64,000 bases of DNA from Sinorhizobium garamanticum (GTDB lineage: Bacteria; Pseudomonadota; Alphaproteobacteria; Rhizobiales; Rhizobiaceae), in NCBI RefSeq assembly GCF_029892065.1, contig NZ_CP120373.1, forward strand, positions 496,001-560,000, given 5' to 3'. A program made the position numbers and the translations under genes. Of the stretch, positions 46,811 through 58,592 are shown one piece after another; within the stretch, counting starts at the first letter, position 1; each line of letters opens with the position of its first letter. Under the pieces are notes generated by a model. That model was not told where the DNA came from, ran no database searches, and saw nothing but the letters and a program-made list of their open reading frames with translations.

Positions 46811-48097
46811 ATGCCCTGGCAAAGTCCGATCTCGCCCGGAATCTCCTGGTACGAGGCGACGGTACTGGAGCGTCCGGATTATCCGACGCTGCCAGGCTCC
46901 CGGAAGAGTGACGTCGCAATCGTCGGCGGCGGTTACACGGGTCTTCAGGCCGCCTACAATCTCGCCAAGAACGGCATCGACGTGACCCTGATCGACGCCT
47001 GCCGGTTCGGCGACGGTGCCTCCGGCCGGAACGGTGGCCAGTTCGGCACCGGCCAGCGCGCCTGGGCGGAGGATACCGAGGAAACGCTCGGCCACGAGCG
47101 TGCCAAGCTGCTGTTCGAGATGGCGGAGAACGCCAAGCGCTATCTCCTGGACTTCGCCGACGAACACGGGATCGACATCGAGTTCGTGCCCGGGCAGCTT
47201 TCCGTCGGCCACAAGGAAAGCCTCGAGAAGGATTACCGCCGCCATGTCGAGGCGATGGCGGAGCGTTTCGGATATTCGCACCTCTCCTTCATGGAACGCG
47301 ACGAGACGGCAAGCCGGCTGGGATCGCATCACTATCGGTTCGGCATACGCGACACCGGCACCGGACACATCCACCCGATGAAACTGCTCGTCGGTCTCGC
47401 AAAGCAGGCGGCCCGTGCCGGCGCCAGCCTCCACGAGCAGACGAAGGCGCTGAAGATCGAGAAAAAGGGGACCGCGATCGCCATCGACACCGATCGCGGC
47501 ACGATCACTGCGGACCGAGTGCTGATCGCCTGCAATGCCTATATCGGCAACCTTGAGCCTGTAACCGCCAGCCACGTCATGCCGATCCGCTCGTTCATCG
47601 GCGCGACAAAGATCCTGTCCGACCATCCAGACGTACTGCCCGGCGGCGAATCGGTCGACGATTCGCGCTTCGTCGTGCGCTATTTCCGTAAATCGAAAGA
47701 CGGACGGCTGCTCTTCGGCGGGCGCGAAGCCTATACAGCCGACAATCCACGCGACATTTCGAGCCACATCCGCCGCCAGATCAGCGAGATCTATCCGGCG
47801 CTCGCCAATGTCGAGATCACGCACGCCTGGGGCGGTTCGGTCGGCATCACCATGCCGCGCCAGCCCTTCTGCCGAGAGGTCATGCCTGGGGTTACAAGCA
47901 TCGGCGGCTATTCCGGGCACGGCGTCATGCTGTCCAACTATTGCGGCAAGCTCTATGCTGACCTGGTCTTGGGCAAACAGACGGAGCTGGATCTTCTCAA
48001 GGCCTTGAAAATACCTGCTTTCCCGGGCGGAATGCGATTCCGCTCGGTGCTCCTGTTCCTCGCGCTCAGCTGGTATGCTTTGCGCGACCGGTTCTAA
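46811..48097 (+). CDS. FAD-dependent amine oxidase (gamma-glutamylputrescine oxidase-like)
   Basis: A 428-residue DAO-family flavoenzyme. The N-terminus SWYEATVLERPDYPTLPGSRKSDVAIVGGGYTGLQAAYNLAKNGIDVTLIDA contains the FAD-binding motif and is typical of the PuuB/OrdL group. GRNGGQFGTGQRAW and the C-terminal GYSGHGVMLSNYCGKLYADLVLG are family blocks. It probably oxidises the product of the preceding ligase. It lies 15 bases downstream, so the two form an operon. Confidence 0.88.
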   Translation: MPWQSPISPGISWYEATVLERPDYPTLPGSRKSDVAIVGGGYTGLQAAYNLAKNGIDVTLIDACRFGDGASGRNGGQFGTGQRAWAEDTEETLGHERAKLLFEMAENAKRYLLDFADEHGIDIEFVPGQLSVGHKESLEKDYRRHVEAMAERFGYSHLSFMERDETASRLGSHHYRFGIRDTGTGHIHPMKLLVGLAKQAARAGASLHEQTKALKIEKKGTAIAIDTDRGTITADRVLIACNAYIGNLEPVTASHVMPIRSFIGATKILSDHPDVLPGGESVDDSRFVVRYFRKSKDGRLLFGGREAYTADNPRDISSHIRRQISEIYPALANVEITHAWGGSVGITMPRQPFCREVMPGVTSIGGYSGHGVMLSNYCGKLYADLVLGKQTELDLLKALKIPAFPGGMRFRSVLLFLALSWYALRDRF

Positions 48098-48194
48098 AAC
48101 GCCGCGTGCAGACGCATTTTGTTGCGCCGCACCCTAGCGTTTTTAAATCGATTAGATTATACCACCCCTGACCTGAACAAGATCGAGATATCCC

Positions 48195-49670
48195 ATGAGC
48201 AGCCAGATCATTCCCGTCGACCCGTTTGACTATGTGGTATTCGGGGGCACCGGCGATCTTGCGGAGCGCAAGCTTCTGCCCGCGCTCTATCACCGGCAGA
48301 TCGAAGGTCAATTCAGCGAGCCGACGCGAATCATTGGCGCATCACGCGCGGCACTGACTCACGAAGAATACCGAACGTTCGCGACCGACGCCTTGAAGGA
48401 GCATCTCAAACAGGGCGAATTCAACGAGGCGGAAGTGGCGAAATTCACGGCCCGGCTCTACTACGTCTCTGTCGACGCCAAATCCGACCAGGGCTGGGAC
48501 GAGCTGAAGAAAATCCTCGACGAAGGAAAGGATCGCATCCGTGCCTTCTATCTCGCCGTCGCGCCGGCGATCTTCGGCGATATTTCGGAAAAGATTCGCG
48601 ACAACAAGCTCATTACCAAGAACACCCGCATCGTCGTCGAGAAACCGATCGGACGCGACCTCGCCTCTGCGACGGAACTCAACGACACGATCGGCAAGGT
48701 TTTCCGTGAAGAGCAGATCTTCCGCATCGACCACTACCTTGGCAAGGAGACGGTGCAGAACCTCATGGCCCTGCGCTTTGCCAATGCGCTTTACGAGCCG
48801 CTATGGAACTCGGCGCATATCGACCATGTGCAGATCACCGTTTCGGAATCCGTCGGCCTCGAAAACCGTGCCGGCTACTACGATAAGGCGGGTGCGCTCC
48901 GCGACATGGTGCAGAACCACATTCTGCAGCTCGTTTGTTTCGTCGCCATGGAAGCGCCGACCTCGATGGACGCTGAGGCCGTGCGTGACGAAAAGCTCAA
49001 GGTGCTTCGCGCGCTGAAGCCGATCACCGCGGCCAATGTCGAGCAGGTGACGGTTCGCGGCCAGTATCGTGCCGGCGCATCCGCCGGCGGTCCGGTAAAG
49101 GGCTATCTCGAGGAACTGGAAGGCGGCGTTTCCAACACCGAGACGTTCGTCGCGCTCAAGGCCGAGGTCAGCAACTGGCGTTGGGCCGGCGTGCCCTTCT
49201 ATATTCGCACCGGCAAGCGCATGGCGGGCCGCATGTCGGAGATCGTCATCACCTTCAAGCAGATCCCCCACTCGATCTTCGATCACAGCGCCGGACGGAT
49301 TTCGGCAAACCAGCTGATGATCCGCCTCCAGCCGAACGAAGGCGTCAAGCAGTCGCTGATGATTAAGGACCCGGGGCCGGGCGGCATGCGCCTCAGGAAC
49401 GTCCCGCTCGACATGAGCTTCGCGGAAGCCTTCGGCGTGCGAAACGCCGACGCCTATGAGCGCCTGCTGCTGGATGTCGTCCGCAACAACCAGACGCTGT
49501 TCGTCCGGCGCGACGAAGTGGAAGCCGCCTGGCAATGGATCGACCCTGTCCTCAAGGCGTGGGAAACGACCGGACAGCAGGTGCAGGGCTACACGGCCGG
49601 CACCTGGGGTCCGAGCCAGTCGATCGCACTGATCGAGCGCGACGGCCGCACCTGGAACGATACAATCTAG
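48195..49670 (+). CDS. zwf: Glucose-6-phosphate 1-dehydrogenase
   Basis: A 491-residue enzyme converting glucose-6-phosphate to 6-phosphogluconolactone with NADP or NAD. The nucleotide motif GGTGDLA (17-23), the active-site RIDHYLGKE (177-185, with catalytic H180 and K184) and the signature [10 protein letters not shown] are intact. Opening gene of zwf-pgl-edd, which feeds the Entner-Doudoroff pathway dominant in rhizobia. GAGATATCCC precedes the ATG; an AATCGATT palindrome at about 48146 lies in the upstream region and may be an operator. Confidence 0.96.
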   Translation: MSSQIIPVDPFDYVVFGGTGDLAERKLLPALYHRQIEGQFSEPTRIIGASRAALTHEEYRTFATDALKEHLKQGEFNEAEVAKFTARLYYVSVDAKSDQGWDELKKILDEGKDRIRAFYLAVAPAIFGDISEKIRDNKLITKNTRIVVEKPIGRDLASATELNDTIGKVFREEQIFRIDHYLGKETVQNLMALRFANALYEPLWNSAHIDHVQITVSESVGLENRAGYYDKAGALRDMVQNHILQLVCFVAMEAPTSMDAEAVRDEKLKVLRALKPITAANVEQVTVRGQYRAGASAGGPVKGYLEELEGGVSNTETFVALKAEVSNWRWAGVPFYIRTGKRMAGRMSEIVITFKQIPHSIFDHSAGRISANQLMIRLQPNEGVKQSLMIKDPGPGGMRLRNVPLDMSFAEAFGVRNADAYERLLLDVVRNNQTLFVRRDEVEAAWQWIDPVLKAWETTGQQVQGYTAGTWGPSQSIALIERDGRTWNDTI

Positions 49671-49679
49671 GATCGACCC

Positions 49680-50378
49680 ATGAGCGCTTCCCTGCACATA
49701 TTCGAGAACGGAACCGCATTGGCGGAGGGCCTTGCGGATGCGGTCAGCGCCAAGCTCGCCGCGGCGATCGAGGCCCGCGGCGCTGCGAGCATCGCGGTCT
49801 CCGGCGGAACGACGCCGAAGGCCTTCTTCCAGGCACTTTCGCGGCGCGAGATAGACTGGACGAAGGTGACCGTCACGCTGGTCGACGAGCGCTTCGTGCC
49901 CCCGGAAAACGAACGCTCCAACCATGGGCTGGTCGCCGCCAACCTGCTGCAGAACAAGGCGAAGGCGGCCAGGTTCCTGCCGCTCTACAACGCAGCAGCC
50001 ACTGCCGAGGACGCCGCAGCGACGGCGAGCCGGTCGGTTGCGGCGATCGGCGCACCCTTCGATGTCGTTGTCCTCGGGATGGGAACGGATGGGCACACCG
50101 CCTCGTTCTTCCCGCGAGGGACGCGTCTTAAAGAGGCGATCGATCCGGCGACGCCACGTGGCGTGATCACGATGGACGCGGACGGCGCGGGTGAGACGCG
50201 CCTGACATTTACTTTTTCCAGTCTTGAGGACGCCGGGCTACTCGTCCTGCATATCGAAGGCGAAGGCAAGAAGGAGGTTCTTGCCCGAGCGGAGGCGCCC
50301 GGCGATGAGACGGAGATGCCGATCCGCGCCATGTTGCGGCACGCAACATCGCCGCTGCAGATCTACTGGGCGCCGTAA
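49680..50378 (+). CDS. pgl: 6-phosphogluconolactonase
   Basis: A 232-residue enzyme of the Pgl/SOL family hydrolysing 6-phosphogluconolactone. Blocks ASIAVSGGTTPKAFFQALSRREIDWTKVTVTLVDERFVPP and DVVVLGMGTDGHTASFFP are diagnostic. It lies 9 bases after zwf, so the two are cotranscribed. Between it and edd is a 246-base gap holding a diverged repeat, unlike the tight zwf-pgl junction. Confidence 0.95.
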   Translation: MSASLHIFENGTALAEGLADAVSAKLAAAIEARGAASIAVSGGTTPKAFFQALSRREIDWTKVTVTLVDERFVPPENERSNHGLVAANLLQNKAKAARFLPLYNAAATAEDAAATASRSVAAIGAPFDVVVLGMGTDGHTASFFPRGTRLKEAIDPATPRGVITMDADGAGETRLTFTFSSLEDAGLLVLHIEGEGKKEVLARAEAPGDETEMPIRAMLRHATSPLQIYWAP

Positions 50379-50468
50379 TACGGCGAGTGCCCCTTCGGGC
50401 AGCACCCGCCACGGTAGATAGCGCCCCGAACAGGGCTTTCCTTGCGCGTTCCCTCGAGTGCGCAGGTT

Positions 50469-50571
50469 ATGTTGAGTGATTTGTCCTCATTTCGCGATCG
50501 AACTGAGGACAAATTTACACAACAGTTCAAACTGTTACAGTCGCCGATGCGGTGCCGCACGGCCGCTGTAG
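50469..50571 (+). repeat. Diverged RIME-like repeat between pgl and edd
   Basis: TGATTTGTCCTCATTTCGCGATCG, AACTGAGGACAAATTTACAC, AACAGTTCAAACTGTTACAG and GGCCGCTGTAG follow the full element in order but with many changes. The palindromic arms TTTGTCCTCA/TGAGGACAAA remain perfectly matched. It is inside an operon, between pgl and edd. Confidence 0.65.
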
Positions 50572-50624
50572 ACCGATGACAGGATGAAGACAGGGGCCGT
50601 CAAGGCTCCGGAACAGGATGTATC

Positions 50625-52445
50625 ATGTCCGCCGATTCCCGCGTTGCCGCCATCACCGCCCGCATCGTCGAGCGCTCGAAACCCCACCGCGAGGCCTATC
50701 TCGACAGAGTCCGCACCGCCGCGACAAACGGACCGCATCGCAGCGTGCTCGGCTGCGGCAACCTCGCACATGGGTTTGCCGTCTGTTCCCCCGCCGAGAA
50801 GACGGCGCTCGCGGGTGACCGCGTCCCCAATCTCGGCATCATTACCTCCTACAACGACATGCTCTCGGCGCATCAGCCCTTCGAGACCTACCCGGCAGTG
50901 ATCCGGGAGGCGGCTCGCGAGGCGGGCGGCGTGGCGCAAGTCGCCGGCGGCGTGCCGGCGATGTGCGACGGCGTCACCCAGGGCCAGCCCGGCATGGAGC
51001 TGTCGCTCTTCTCGCGCGACCTGATCGCGATGGCAGCGGGCGTCGGGCTATCGCACAACATGTTCGACTCCGCTGTCTATCTCGGCGTCTGCGACAAGAT
51101 TGTCCCGGGCCTCGTCATCGCTGCATTGACCTTCGGCCACCTGCCCGCTGTCTTCATTCCCGCCGGACCGATGACCTCGGGTCTGCCGAATGACGAAAAG
51201 GCCCGCGTCCGCCAACTCTTCGCCGAGGGCAAGGTCGGTCGCGACGAATTGCTCGAGGCGGAATCCAAGTCTTATCACGGCCCCGGCACCTGCACCTTCT
51301 ACGGCACCGCCAACTCCAATCAGATGCTGATGGAGATCATGGGCTTCCATCTGCCCGGTGCCTCCTTCATCAATCCAGGCACGCCGCTGCGCGACGCGCT
51401 CACCAAGGAGGCGGCCAAACGGGCGCTGGCCATCACCGCCATGGGCAACGAGTTCACGCCCGCGGGCGAGATGATCGACGAACGATCGATCGTCAACGGC
51501 GTCGTCGGTCTGCACGCAACGGGCGGCTCGACCAACCACACCATGCATCTCGTTGCCATGGCGCGCGCCGCAGGCATCATGCTCACCTGGCAGGACATCT
51601 CCGAACTTTCCGACATCGTGCCACTGCTGGCACGCGTCTATCCGAACGGGCTCGCGGACGTGAACCATTTCCACGCCGCCGGCGGCATGGGCTTCCTGAT
51701 CGGGCAACTGCTCAAGAACGGATTGCTGCACGATGACGTCAGGACGGTGTTCGGCCAAGGCCTCGACGCCTATGCGATCGACGTCAAGCTCGGCGCCAAC
51801 GGCGGCGTCCACCGCGAGCCGGCGCCGCAACAGAGCGCCGATCCGAAGGTGCTGACAACGATCGATCAACCGTTCCAGCACACGGGCGGGCTAAAGATGC
51901 TCGCCGGCAATATCGGCAAGGCCGTCATCAAGATTTCAGCCGTCAAGCCGGATCGCCATGTCATCGAAGCGCCGGCAAAGATCTTTCACGATCAGTCGGA
52001 GCTCAACGCCGCTTTCAAGGCGGGCAAGCTGGAGGGCGATTTCGTCGCCGTGGTCCGCTTCCAGGGTCCGAAGGCCAATGGCATGCCGGAACTGCACAAG
52101 ATGACGACCGTACTCGGCATCCTGCAGGATCGTGGCCAGAAGGTTGCCATCTTGACCGACGGCCGCATGTCGGGCGCGTCCGGCAAGGTCCCGGCAGCCA
52201 TCCATGTCACCCCGGAAGCAAAGGACGGCGGGCCGATCGCGCGCATTCAGGAAGGTGACATCGTCCGCATCGACGCGATTGCCGGAACGATAGAGGTACT
52301 GGTCGAAGATATTGCACTGAAAACGCGCGTGCCGGCCCATATCGACCTCTCCGACAACGAATTCGGCATGGGCCGCGAGCTGTTCGCGCCGTTCCGCAGG
52401 ATCGCGGGTACGGCCGATAATGGGGCAAGTGTCCTTTTCCAATGA
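50625..52445 (+). CDS. edd: Phosphogluconate dehydratase (Entner-Doudoroff)
   Basis: A 606-residue IlvD/Edd-family dehydratase that makes 2-keto-3-deoxy-6-phosphogluconate. Conserved blocks: [21 protein letters not shown] (first cluster cysteine), [51 protein letters not shown] and [21 protein letters not shown]. Length and pattern fit Edd better than IlvD. Last gene of zwf-pgl-edd; its aldolase partner is not in the window. A repeat precedes it, and a hairpin follows at 52483-52507. Confidence 0.95.
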   Translation: MSADSRVAAITARIVERSKPHREAYLDRVRTAATNGPHRSVLGCGNLAHGFAVCSPAEKTALAGDRVPNLGIITSYNDMLSAHQPFETYPAVIREAAREAGGVAQVAGGVPAMCDGVTQGQPGMELSLFSRDLIAMAAGVGLSHNMFDSAVYLGVCDKIVPGLVIAALTFGHLPAVFIPAGPMTSGLPNDEKARVRQLFAEGKVGRDELLEAESKSYHGPGTCTFYGTANSNQMLMEIMGFHLPGASFINPGTPLRDALTKEAAKRALAITAMGNEFTPAGEMIDERSIVNGVVGLHATGGSTNHTMHLVAMARAAGIMLTWQDISELSDIVPLLARVYPNGLADVNHFHAAGGMGFLIGQLLKNGLLHDDVRTVFGQGLDAYAIDVKLGANGGVHREPAPQQSADPKVLTTIDQPFQHTGGLKMLAGNIGKAVIKISAVKPDRHVIEAPAKIFHDQSELNAAFKAGKLEGDFVAVVRFQGPKANGMPELHKMTTVLGILQDRGQKVAILTDGRMSGASGKVPAAIHVTPEAKDGGPIARIQEGDIVRIDAIAGTIEVLVEDIALKTRVPAHIDLSDNEFGMGRELFAPFRRIAGTADNGASVLFQ

Positions 52446-52482
52446 GCCCGCAGTGAGCCGGCGGACGTCCGGACCAAGTATT

Positions 52483-52507
52483 GGCCGCTCTCGCTAAGGG
52501 AGCGGCC
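52483..52507. terminator. Convergent hairpin between edd and the GFA-family gene
   Basis: GGCCGCTC (52483-52490) and GAGCGGCC (52500-52507) are perfect inverted arms; the second overlaps the stop of the GFA-family gene. No T-run. Likely a shared terminator. Confidence 0.5.
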
Positions 52508-52859
52508 CGGGAGGCATATCGTTTCGGCCGTCGTAACGCTCAATCTCGAGCGTGAACACGTCCACCCCTTCAATGCAGCGGGCATTGAGCGAAACGCGGT
52601 CGCCCGGATAGCCGCTTCGCATGATCGCGGTGCCGCATGTGGGGCAGAAGTGATGGCCTTCGGTGATGCCGCGCCAGATGTAGGTCGACAGACGGCGCTT
52701 TTCGGTAATCAGCCTGACAGCAGCGGCATCCACCTTCCAATGAAGGAAACCAGAACGCCGGCACGTCGAGCAATTGCATTCGACCAGTCGCGATAGCTCA
52801 GCGTCGACCTCGAGAGAGATGTCGCCGCAATGACAGGAAAGCCGATAGGGTCGCTGCAT
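52494..52859 (-). CDS. GFA (glutathione-dependent formaldehyde-activating)/CENP-V family protein
   Basis: A 121-residue zinc-binding protein with the GFA pattern: CHCG near the start (SCHCGDISLEV), CNCSTCRRSGFLHWKV, and FCPTCGTAIMR. These cysteines coordinate zinc. Only the first GFA member (glutathione S-hydroxymethyl synthase) has a defined activity, and function of this member is unknown. I choose ATG 52859, although the longer frame to 53405 cannot be excluded without homologues; its upstream part overlaps the next gene's region and looks noncoding. Confidence 0.8.
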   Translation of the reverse strand: MQRPYRLSCHCGDISLEVDAELSRLVECNCSTCRRSGFLHWKVDAAAVRLITEKRRLSTYIWRGITEGHHFCPTCGTAIMRSGYPGDRVSLNARCIEGVDVFTLEIERYDGRNDMPPGPLP

Positions 52860-52978
52860 AGCGGTTCTCTGGCCTCGATCTACAGTCGCCACAGCTTGAG
52901 TCTCGACAACGCAGGCAGCCCCGTCAAGACGGAGCGCAATGCCGACACGCGCCGTAGACACAACGCACTTTTTCGGTT

Positions 52979-53389
52979 TCAGCGATAGATATCGAGCGTG
53001 CGATTGCGGTGGTTCGGATGCGTGCTGTAGACGAAGATCCGGTTCAAATCGCGATCTGTCAAAAGCCGCAGGAAGCGAGCTTCGATGATATTGTTGGCAT
53101 GGACGCGCTTGAGTAGGCAGCCGATCAAGGGGATGCGTGCGCTCGGGATGTCGAGATAGAAGGTCCGCGGCAGTTGGAACTTCGTCAGGATGCCGATGAT
53201 GGCGCTGCTCTTGGAAAGCTTGATGATCTCGCAGCGGCGAGATGAGAGGTGCTGCATGCCCTTCTCGGTGAATTCGATGCGCGCCTCGTTGCGTGTGTCC
53301 TCCATTGGAAAGTTCGCTTCCCGATCGTACATGAAGGATTCTTCCTTGTTGAGGAAGTGCTGGTGCACCACAGGCGCCGCGCCGCTCAT
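52979..53389 (-). CDS. Hypothetical small protein, possibly PilZ-like
   Basis: A 136-residue protein (MSGAAPVVHQHFLNKEESFM...). The segment RNEARIEFTEKGMQHLSSRRCEIIKLSKSSAIIGILTKFQLPRTFYLDIPSARIPLIGCLLKRVHANNIIEARFLRLLTDRDLNRIF has the strand rhythm of a PilZ domain (an initial arginine pair, then an SxxG-like turn), but the c-di-GMP motif is incomplete. AAGGCG precedes the ATG. I would call it unknown, with PilZ-like as a guess. Confidence 0.6.
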   Translation of the reverse strand: MSGAAPVVHQHFLNKEESFMYDREANFPMEDTRNEARIEFTEKGMQHLSSRRCEIIKLSKSSAIIGILTKFQLPRTFYLDIPSARIPLIGCLLKRVHANNIIEARFLRLLTDRDLNRIFVYSTHPNHRNRTLDIYR

Positions 53390-53510
53390 AGAATTCGCCT
53401 TTCACATTTCCATGCGCGGCGACGCTAACCCATGAAATTTAACAGAGAGTTTGGCTTGCCAAAGACGTGTGGAAAACCCGCCCGACAACGCCGGACGAGT
53501 GCGATATGGT

Positions 53511-53534
53511 TAAATCCATCTGACTGAAGATGGA
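53511..53534 (-). terminator. Possible terminator of the agl operon
   Basis: TCCATCT (53515-53521) and AGATGGA (53528-53534) pair around GACTGA, and the minus strand continues with TTTA. It lies 51 bases after aglK. Confidence 0.45.
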
Positions 53535-53585
53535 GAAGAATGAGCGCGCTATTTCTCCGCCTGCGCCGACTACCGGTGACCCTGA

Positions 53586-54674
53586 CTAGGTGCGATAGCT
53601 GCGTCCTTCGGCATCGAAGAGGTGAAGCTTTGCCTTGTCGGCGGTGAAGCGCACCTTGTCTCCGCGGTGGACCTGCGGGATGCCGGGGATCTTCGCGATG
53701 AGCGGCTCGTTTTCGACCAGTCCCTCGATGTAGAGCAGCGTCACTTCACCGAGCGCCTCGACGATCGAAACCGTTCCTTCGAACAGGAAGTCTTCGGACT
53801 GCGTCGCCTGCAGGTCTTCCGGCCGCACGCCGAAACTCGCCTTCTTTCCTTTCTCGGAAGCGTCCGTGGATATATCGAGCGTCACCGACTTGCCGCCTGC
53901 GAGCGTCACGGTCGTCTGCGCGCCGGCGGCCGAGATCGTCGAAGGGATAATATTCATCGCCGGCGAGCCGATGAAGCGGGCGACAAAAAGGTTCGCCGGG
54001 CGCTCATAAAGTTCGAGCGGTGCACCGACCTGCTCGATATGGCCAGCAGAAAGCACGACAATGCGATCGGCAAGCGTCATCGCCTCCACCTGGTCATGGG
54101 TGACATAGATCATTGTCGTGTCGGCCATCTGCTCGTTGAGCTTGGCGATCTCGATCCGCGTGGCGACGCGCAAGGCAGCATCGAGGTTGGAAAGCGGCTC
54201 GTCGAAGAGGAAGACCTTGGGATCTCGGCAGATTGCCCGGCCGATGGCGACCCGCTGACGCTGGCCGCCAGAGAGCGCCTTTGGCAGGCGGTTCAGATAT
54301 TCGGTGAGTTGGAGGATTTCCGCCGCCGCGCGTACGCGGCGGTCGATCTCCTCCTTCGACTCCTTGGCGATCCGCATGCCGAATGCCATGTTGTCGTAGA
54401 CCGTCATGTGCGGGTAGAGCGCGTAGGACTGGAACACCATGGCGATGCCGCGTTTCGATGGCGGCACGTCGTTGACCCGGTCGCCGTCGATGAACATGTC
54501 GCCGCCGGTTATCTCCTCAAGGCCGGCGATCATCCTGAGCAGCGTCGATTTCCCGCAGCCCGACGGCCCGACAAAGACGATGAACTCGCCCTGCTTGATG
54601 TCGAGGTTGATGCCGTGAATGACGTCAACGGCCCCATAGGACTTGCGGATATCTTTAAGCAGCAGGCCTGTCAT
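53586..54674 (-). CDS. aglK: Alpha-glucoside ABC transporter ATPase AglK
   Basis: A 362-residue sugar ABC ATPase of the MalK/UgpC type. Walker A is GPSGCGKS (36-43), the signature LSGGQRQR (134-141), Walker B VFLFDEP, and a C-terminal regulatory domain (FGVRPEDLQATQSEDFLF). I choose ATG 54674, preceded by GGGGAGGATG; a start at 54701 is less likely. It powers AglEFG import of sucrose, maltose, trehalose and other alpha-glucosides. Last gene of aglEFGAK, following aglA. Confidence 0.94.
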   Translation of the reverse strand: MTGLLLKDIRKSYGAVDVIHGINLDIKQGEFIVFVGPSGCGKSTLLRMIAGLEEITGGDMFIDGDRVNDVPPSKRGIAMVFQSYALYPHMTVYDNMAFGMRIAKESKEEIDRRVRAAAEILQLTEYLNRLPKALSGGQRQRVAIGRAICRDPKVFLFDEPLSNLDAALRVATRIEIAKLNEQMADTTMIYVTHDQVEAMTLADRIVVLSAGHIEQVGAPLELYERPANLFVARFIGSPAMNIIPSTISAAGAQTTVTLAGGKSVTLDISTDASEKGKKASFGVRPEDLQATQSEDFLFEGTVSIVEALGEVTLLYIEGLVENEPLIAKIPGIPQVHRGDKVRFTADKAKLHLFDAEGRSYRT

Positions 54675-54748
54675 CGCATCCTCCCCTCTCTGTTTCTCCA
54701 TGATGCGCTTTCCTCATGCGGACCGGTGTCCACTTCGCTGGAAAACGC

Positions 54749-56404
<1,656 letters not shown>

Positions 56405-56434
56405 TCGTGTAAAAGGTCCTTGTCCTGAAGTCTG

Positions 56435-57580
56435 TCAGCCGCCCTTGACCGATCCCGCGAGCAGACCGCGCACGAGATAGCGCTGCAGGGCGAAGAAGAC
56501 GATCAGAGGAACGACGATGGTAATGAAGGCGGAAGCGGTCAGGATTTCCCAGTTGCCGCCGCGAGAGCCGAGCAGGTTGACCAGCCGCCCCGTCAGCACG
56601 AGTTGGTCCTGGCCGGTACCGAGGAAGACGATCGCGACCAGGAGATCGTTCCAGGTCCAGAGGAACTGGAAGATAGCGAAGGATGCGAGCGCCGGGAAAG
56701 ACAATGGCAGGACGATCTTGACGAAAATGTCAAAATCGCTGGCGCCGTCGACGCGCGCGGATTCCATGATCTCGCGCGGCAGGCCCGCCATGTAGTTGCG
56801 CAAGAGATAAATCGCGAGCGGCAGGCCGAAGCCGGTATGGGCAAGCCAGATACCCATATAGGTCTTGGCCGGGACGCCGAAGAATGCGCCGACGCCGTTG
56901 TAGAGCTTCAGGAGCGGAATGAGCGACATCTGCAGCGGCACGACCAGCAGCCCGACGACCACGGCGATCAGGATTGCACGCCCGGGAAAGGGCATCCAGG
57001 CCAGGGCATAGGCTGCAAAAGCCGCGATCAGAATCGGGATGACCGTCGATGGAACGGCAACCGTTAACGAGTTGATGAAGGACGCACCGATGCCCTCCGC
57101 ACCGAGCACCTCCTTATAGTTGTCGAGGGTGAAGCGCGGTGGTGCTGCGGCGGTGAAGAAGATGCGCTGGCCGCGCGAGCCTTCCATCCTGGTATCGGAA
57201 ACGATCTCGAAGCTGCCGTCCGCCTGCACCGTCAGCTTCTCGCCGTCGTTCAGTTCCGCGGTTTCGCCGGCCTTGAACGCCGCCGGTTCGCGGCTGGAGA
57301 AGCCGAAGGCCGAAACTTGCCCGGCCCGACCATCAAGAATGTTACCGGAGATGACGAACTTGCCGTCCCGTTCGACCTGGCTGTCGGCCGACGGAGCGCG
57401 CGCGACGTCATTGCGCGACGAAGTGGCAAGGGCCGTCCACCATCCGGAAACGGCGAGTTGGTCCTTGTCGCGCAGCGACGAGATCAACAGGCCGGCGGTC
57501 GGCATCGTCCAGAGAGCGACGATGAGAAGCACCGAGAGATGGACGACCCACATCAGCGGGGAGCGCGTGGCTGGGTTCAT
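56435..57580 (-). CDS. aglG: Alpha-glucoside ABC transporter permease AglG
   Basis: A 381-residue permease of the MalG type, but with a large insertion: about residues 40-155 between membrane segment 1 and the rest form a hydrophilic periplasmic domain (SGWWTALATSSRNDVARAPSADSQVERDGKFVISGNI...), as in AglG of rhizobia. The EAA loop (MAGLPREIMESARVDGASDFDIFVKIVLPLSFPALASF) contacts AglK. TGAGGAG precedes the ATG and aglF ends one base away. Confidence 0.94.
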   Translation of the reverse strand: MNPATRSPLMWVVHLSVLLIVALWTMPTAGLLISSLRDKDQLAVSGWWTALATSSRNDVARAPSADSQVERDGKFVISGNILDGRAGQVSAFGFSSREPAAFKAGETAELNDGEKLTVQADGSFEIVSDTRMEGSRGQRIFFTAAAPPRFTLDNYKEVLGAEGIGASFINSLTVAVPSTVIPILIAAFAAYALAWMPFPGRAILIAVVVGLLVVPLQMSLIPLLKLYNGVGAFFGVPAKTYMGIWLAHTGFGLPLAIYLLRNYMAGLPREIMESARVDGASDFDIFVKIVLPLSFPALASFAIFQFLWTWNDLLVAIVFLGTGQDQLVLTGRLVNLLGSRGGNWEILTASAFITIVVPLIVFFALQRYLVRGLLAGSVKGG

Positions 57581-57581
57581 C

Positions 57582-58592
57582 TCAGTGGCTCCTCATTTCC
57601 TTGGCCGCGTTGCGGATGTTCCAGATCATAATCGGGACGACAAGAATCATGATCACCACGGCAATCGACGCGCCGCGGCCGAAGTCCCCGCCGCCGCGGA
57701 ACATCCAGTCGAACATGAGGTTGGCGAGCACCTGGCTCTGCCATTGCCCGTTCGTCATCGCCAGCACGATGTCGAAAACCTTGAGCACCAGGATGGTGAT
57801 GGTGGTCCAGACGACGGCGATCGTGCCCCAGATCTGCGGCACCATGATCTTGAAGAAGATCTGCCAGCCGTTGGCGCCGTCGATCACCGCGGCCTCGATG
57901 GTCTCCTCCGGGATGCCGCGCAGTGCTGCGGAGAGAATGACCATCGCAAATCCGGTCTGGATCCAGATGAGGATGACCATGAGGAAGAAATTGTTCCAGA
58001 AGGGCAGCGTGATCCAGGCCTGCGGCAGGCCGCCGAGGGCGACGACCATGGCATTCAAGAGGCCAATCTGCTCCGCTCCCTCCGCACGGTAGTCATAGAT
58101 GAACTTCCAGATCACGGCCGCGCCAACGAAGGAGATCGCCATCGGCATGAAGATCAGCGTCTTGGCGATGTTGCCCCACCAGATGCGGTCCGTCAGCGCT
58201 GCGATGATGAGCCCGAAGAAGGTCGAGAGTGCCGGAACGACCAGCAGCCAGAGGAAATTGTTGAAGATCGACTGACGGAATTCACCGTCATTGATCATCC
58301 AGAAGTAGTTACTGAAGCCGACGAAGTTCACTCCCCCTCGATCATGGAAACTGAAAACGACGGACTGGTACACCGGATAGATGAGATAGATCGTCAGCGC
58401 GAACAGTGCGGGCGCCAGAAACAGCCAGGGCCGGATGGCGTTGGTGATGCGCAGGTTGCGGGACGCAGCCTTACCGGAGAGGCCCTTCGATGGGAAAATC
58501 CGGTCGAGAATGAAATTGGTGCCCCAGAAATAGGCTGCGCAAGCCAGGACACCGACAATCATCGTCAGAATGGCAGCGAGTAGCTGCTGCAT
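57582..58592 (-). CDS. aglF: Alpha-glucoside ABC transporter permease AglF
   Basis: A 336-residue MalF-type permease with six or more membrane segments. The start MQQLLAAILTMIVGVLACAAYFWGTNFILD and the EAA loop (IPEETIEAAVIDGANGWQIFFKIMVPQIWGTIAVVWTT) are typical of AglF. It forms the channel with AglG. It is 261 bases downstream of aglE, with a repeat in the gap. Confidence 0.94.
   Translation of the reverse strand: MQQLLAAILTMIVGVLACAAYFWGTNFILDRIFPSKGLSGKAASRNLRITNAIRPWLFLAPALFALTIYLIYPVYQSVVFSFHDRGGVNFVGFSNYFWMINDGEFRQSIFNNFLWLLVVPALSTFFGLIIAALTDRIWWGNIAKTLIFMPMAISFVGAAVIWKFIYDYRAEGAEQIGLLNAMVVALGGLPQAWITLPFWNNFFLMVILIWIQTGFAMVILSAALRGIPEETIEAAVIDGANGWQIFFKIMVPQIWGTIAVVWTTITILVLKVFDIVLAMTNGQWQSQVLANLMFDWMFRGGGDFGRGASIAVVIMILVVPIMIWNIRNAAKEMRSH

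Noticed and set aside
53540..53647. A 35-residue frame MSALFLRLRRLPVTL with GGAGAAGA upstream.
   Set aside because: It runs into the 3' end of aglK on the opposite strand, has no recognisable features, and overlaps a possible terminator.
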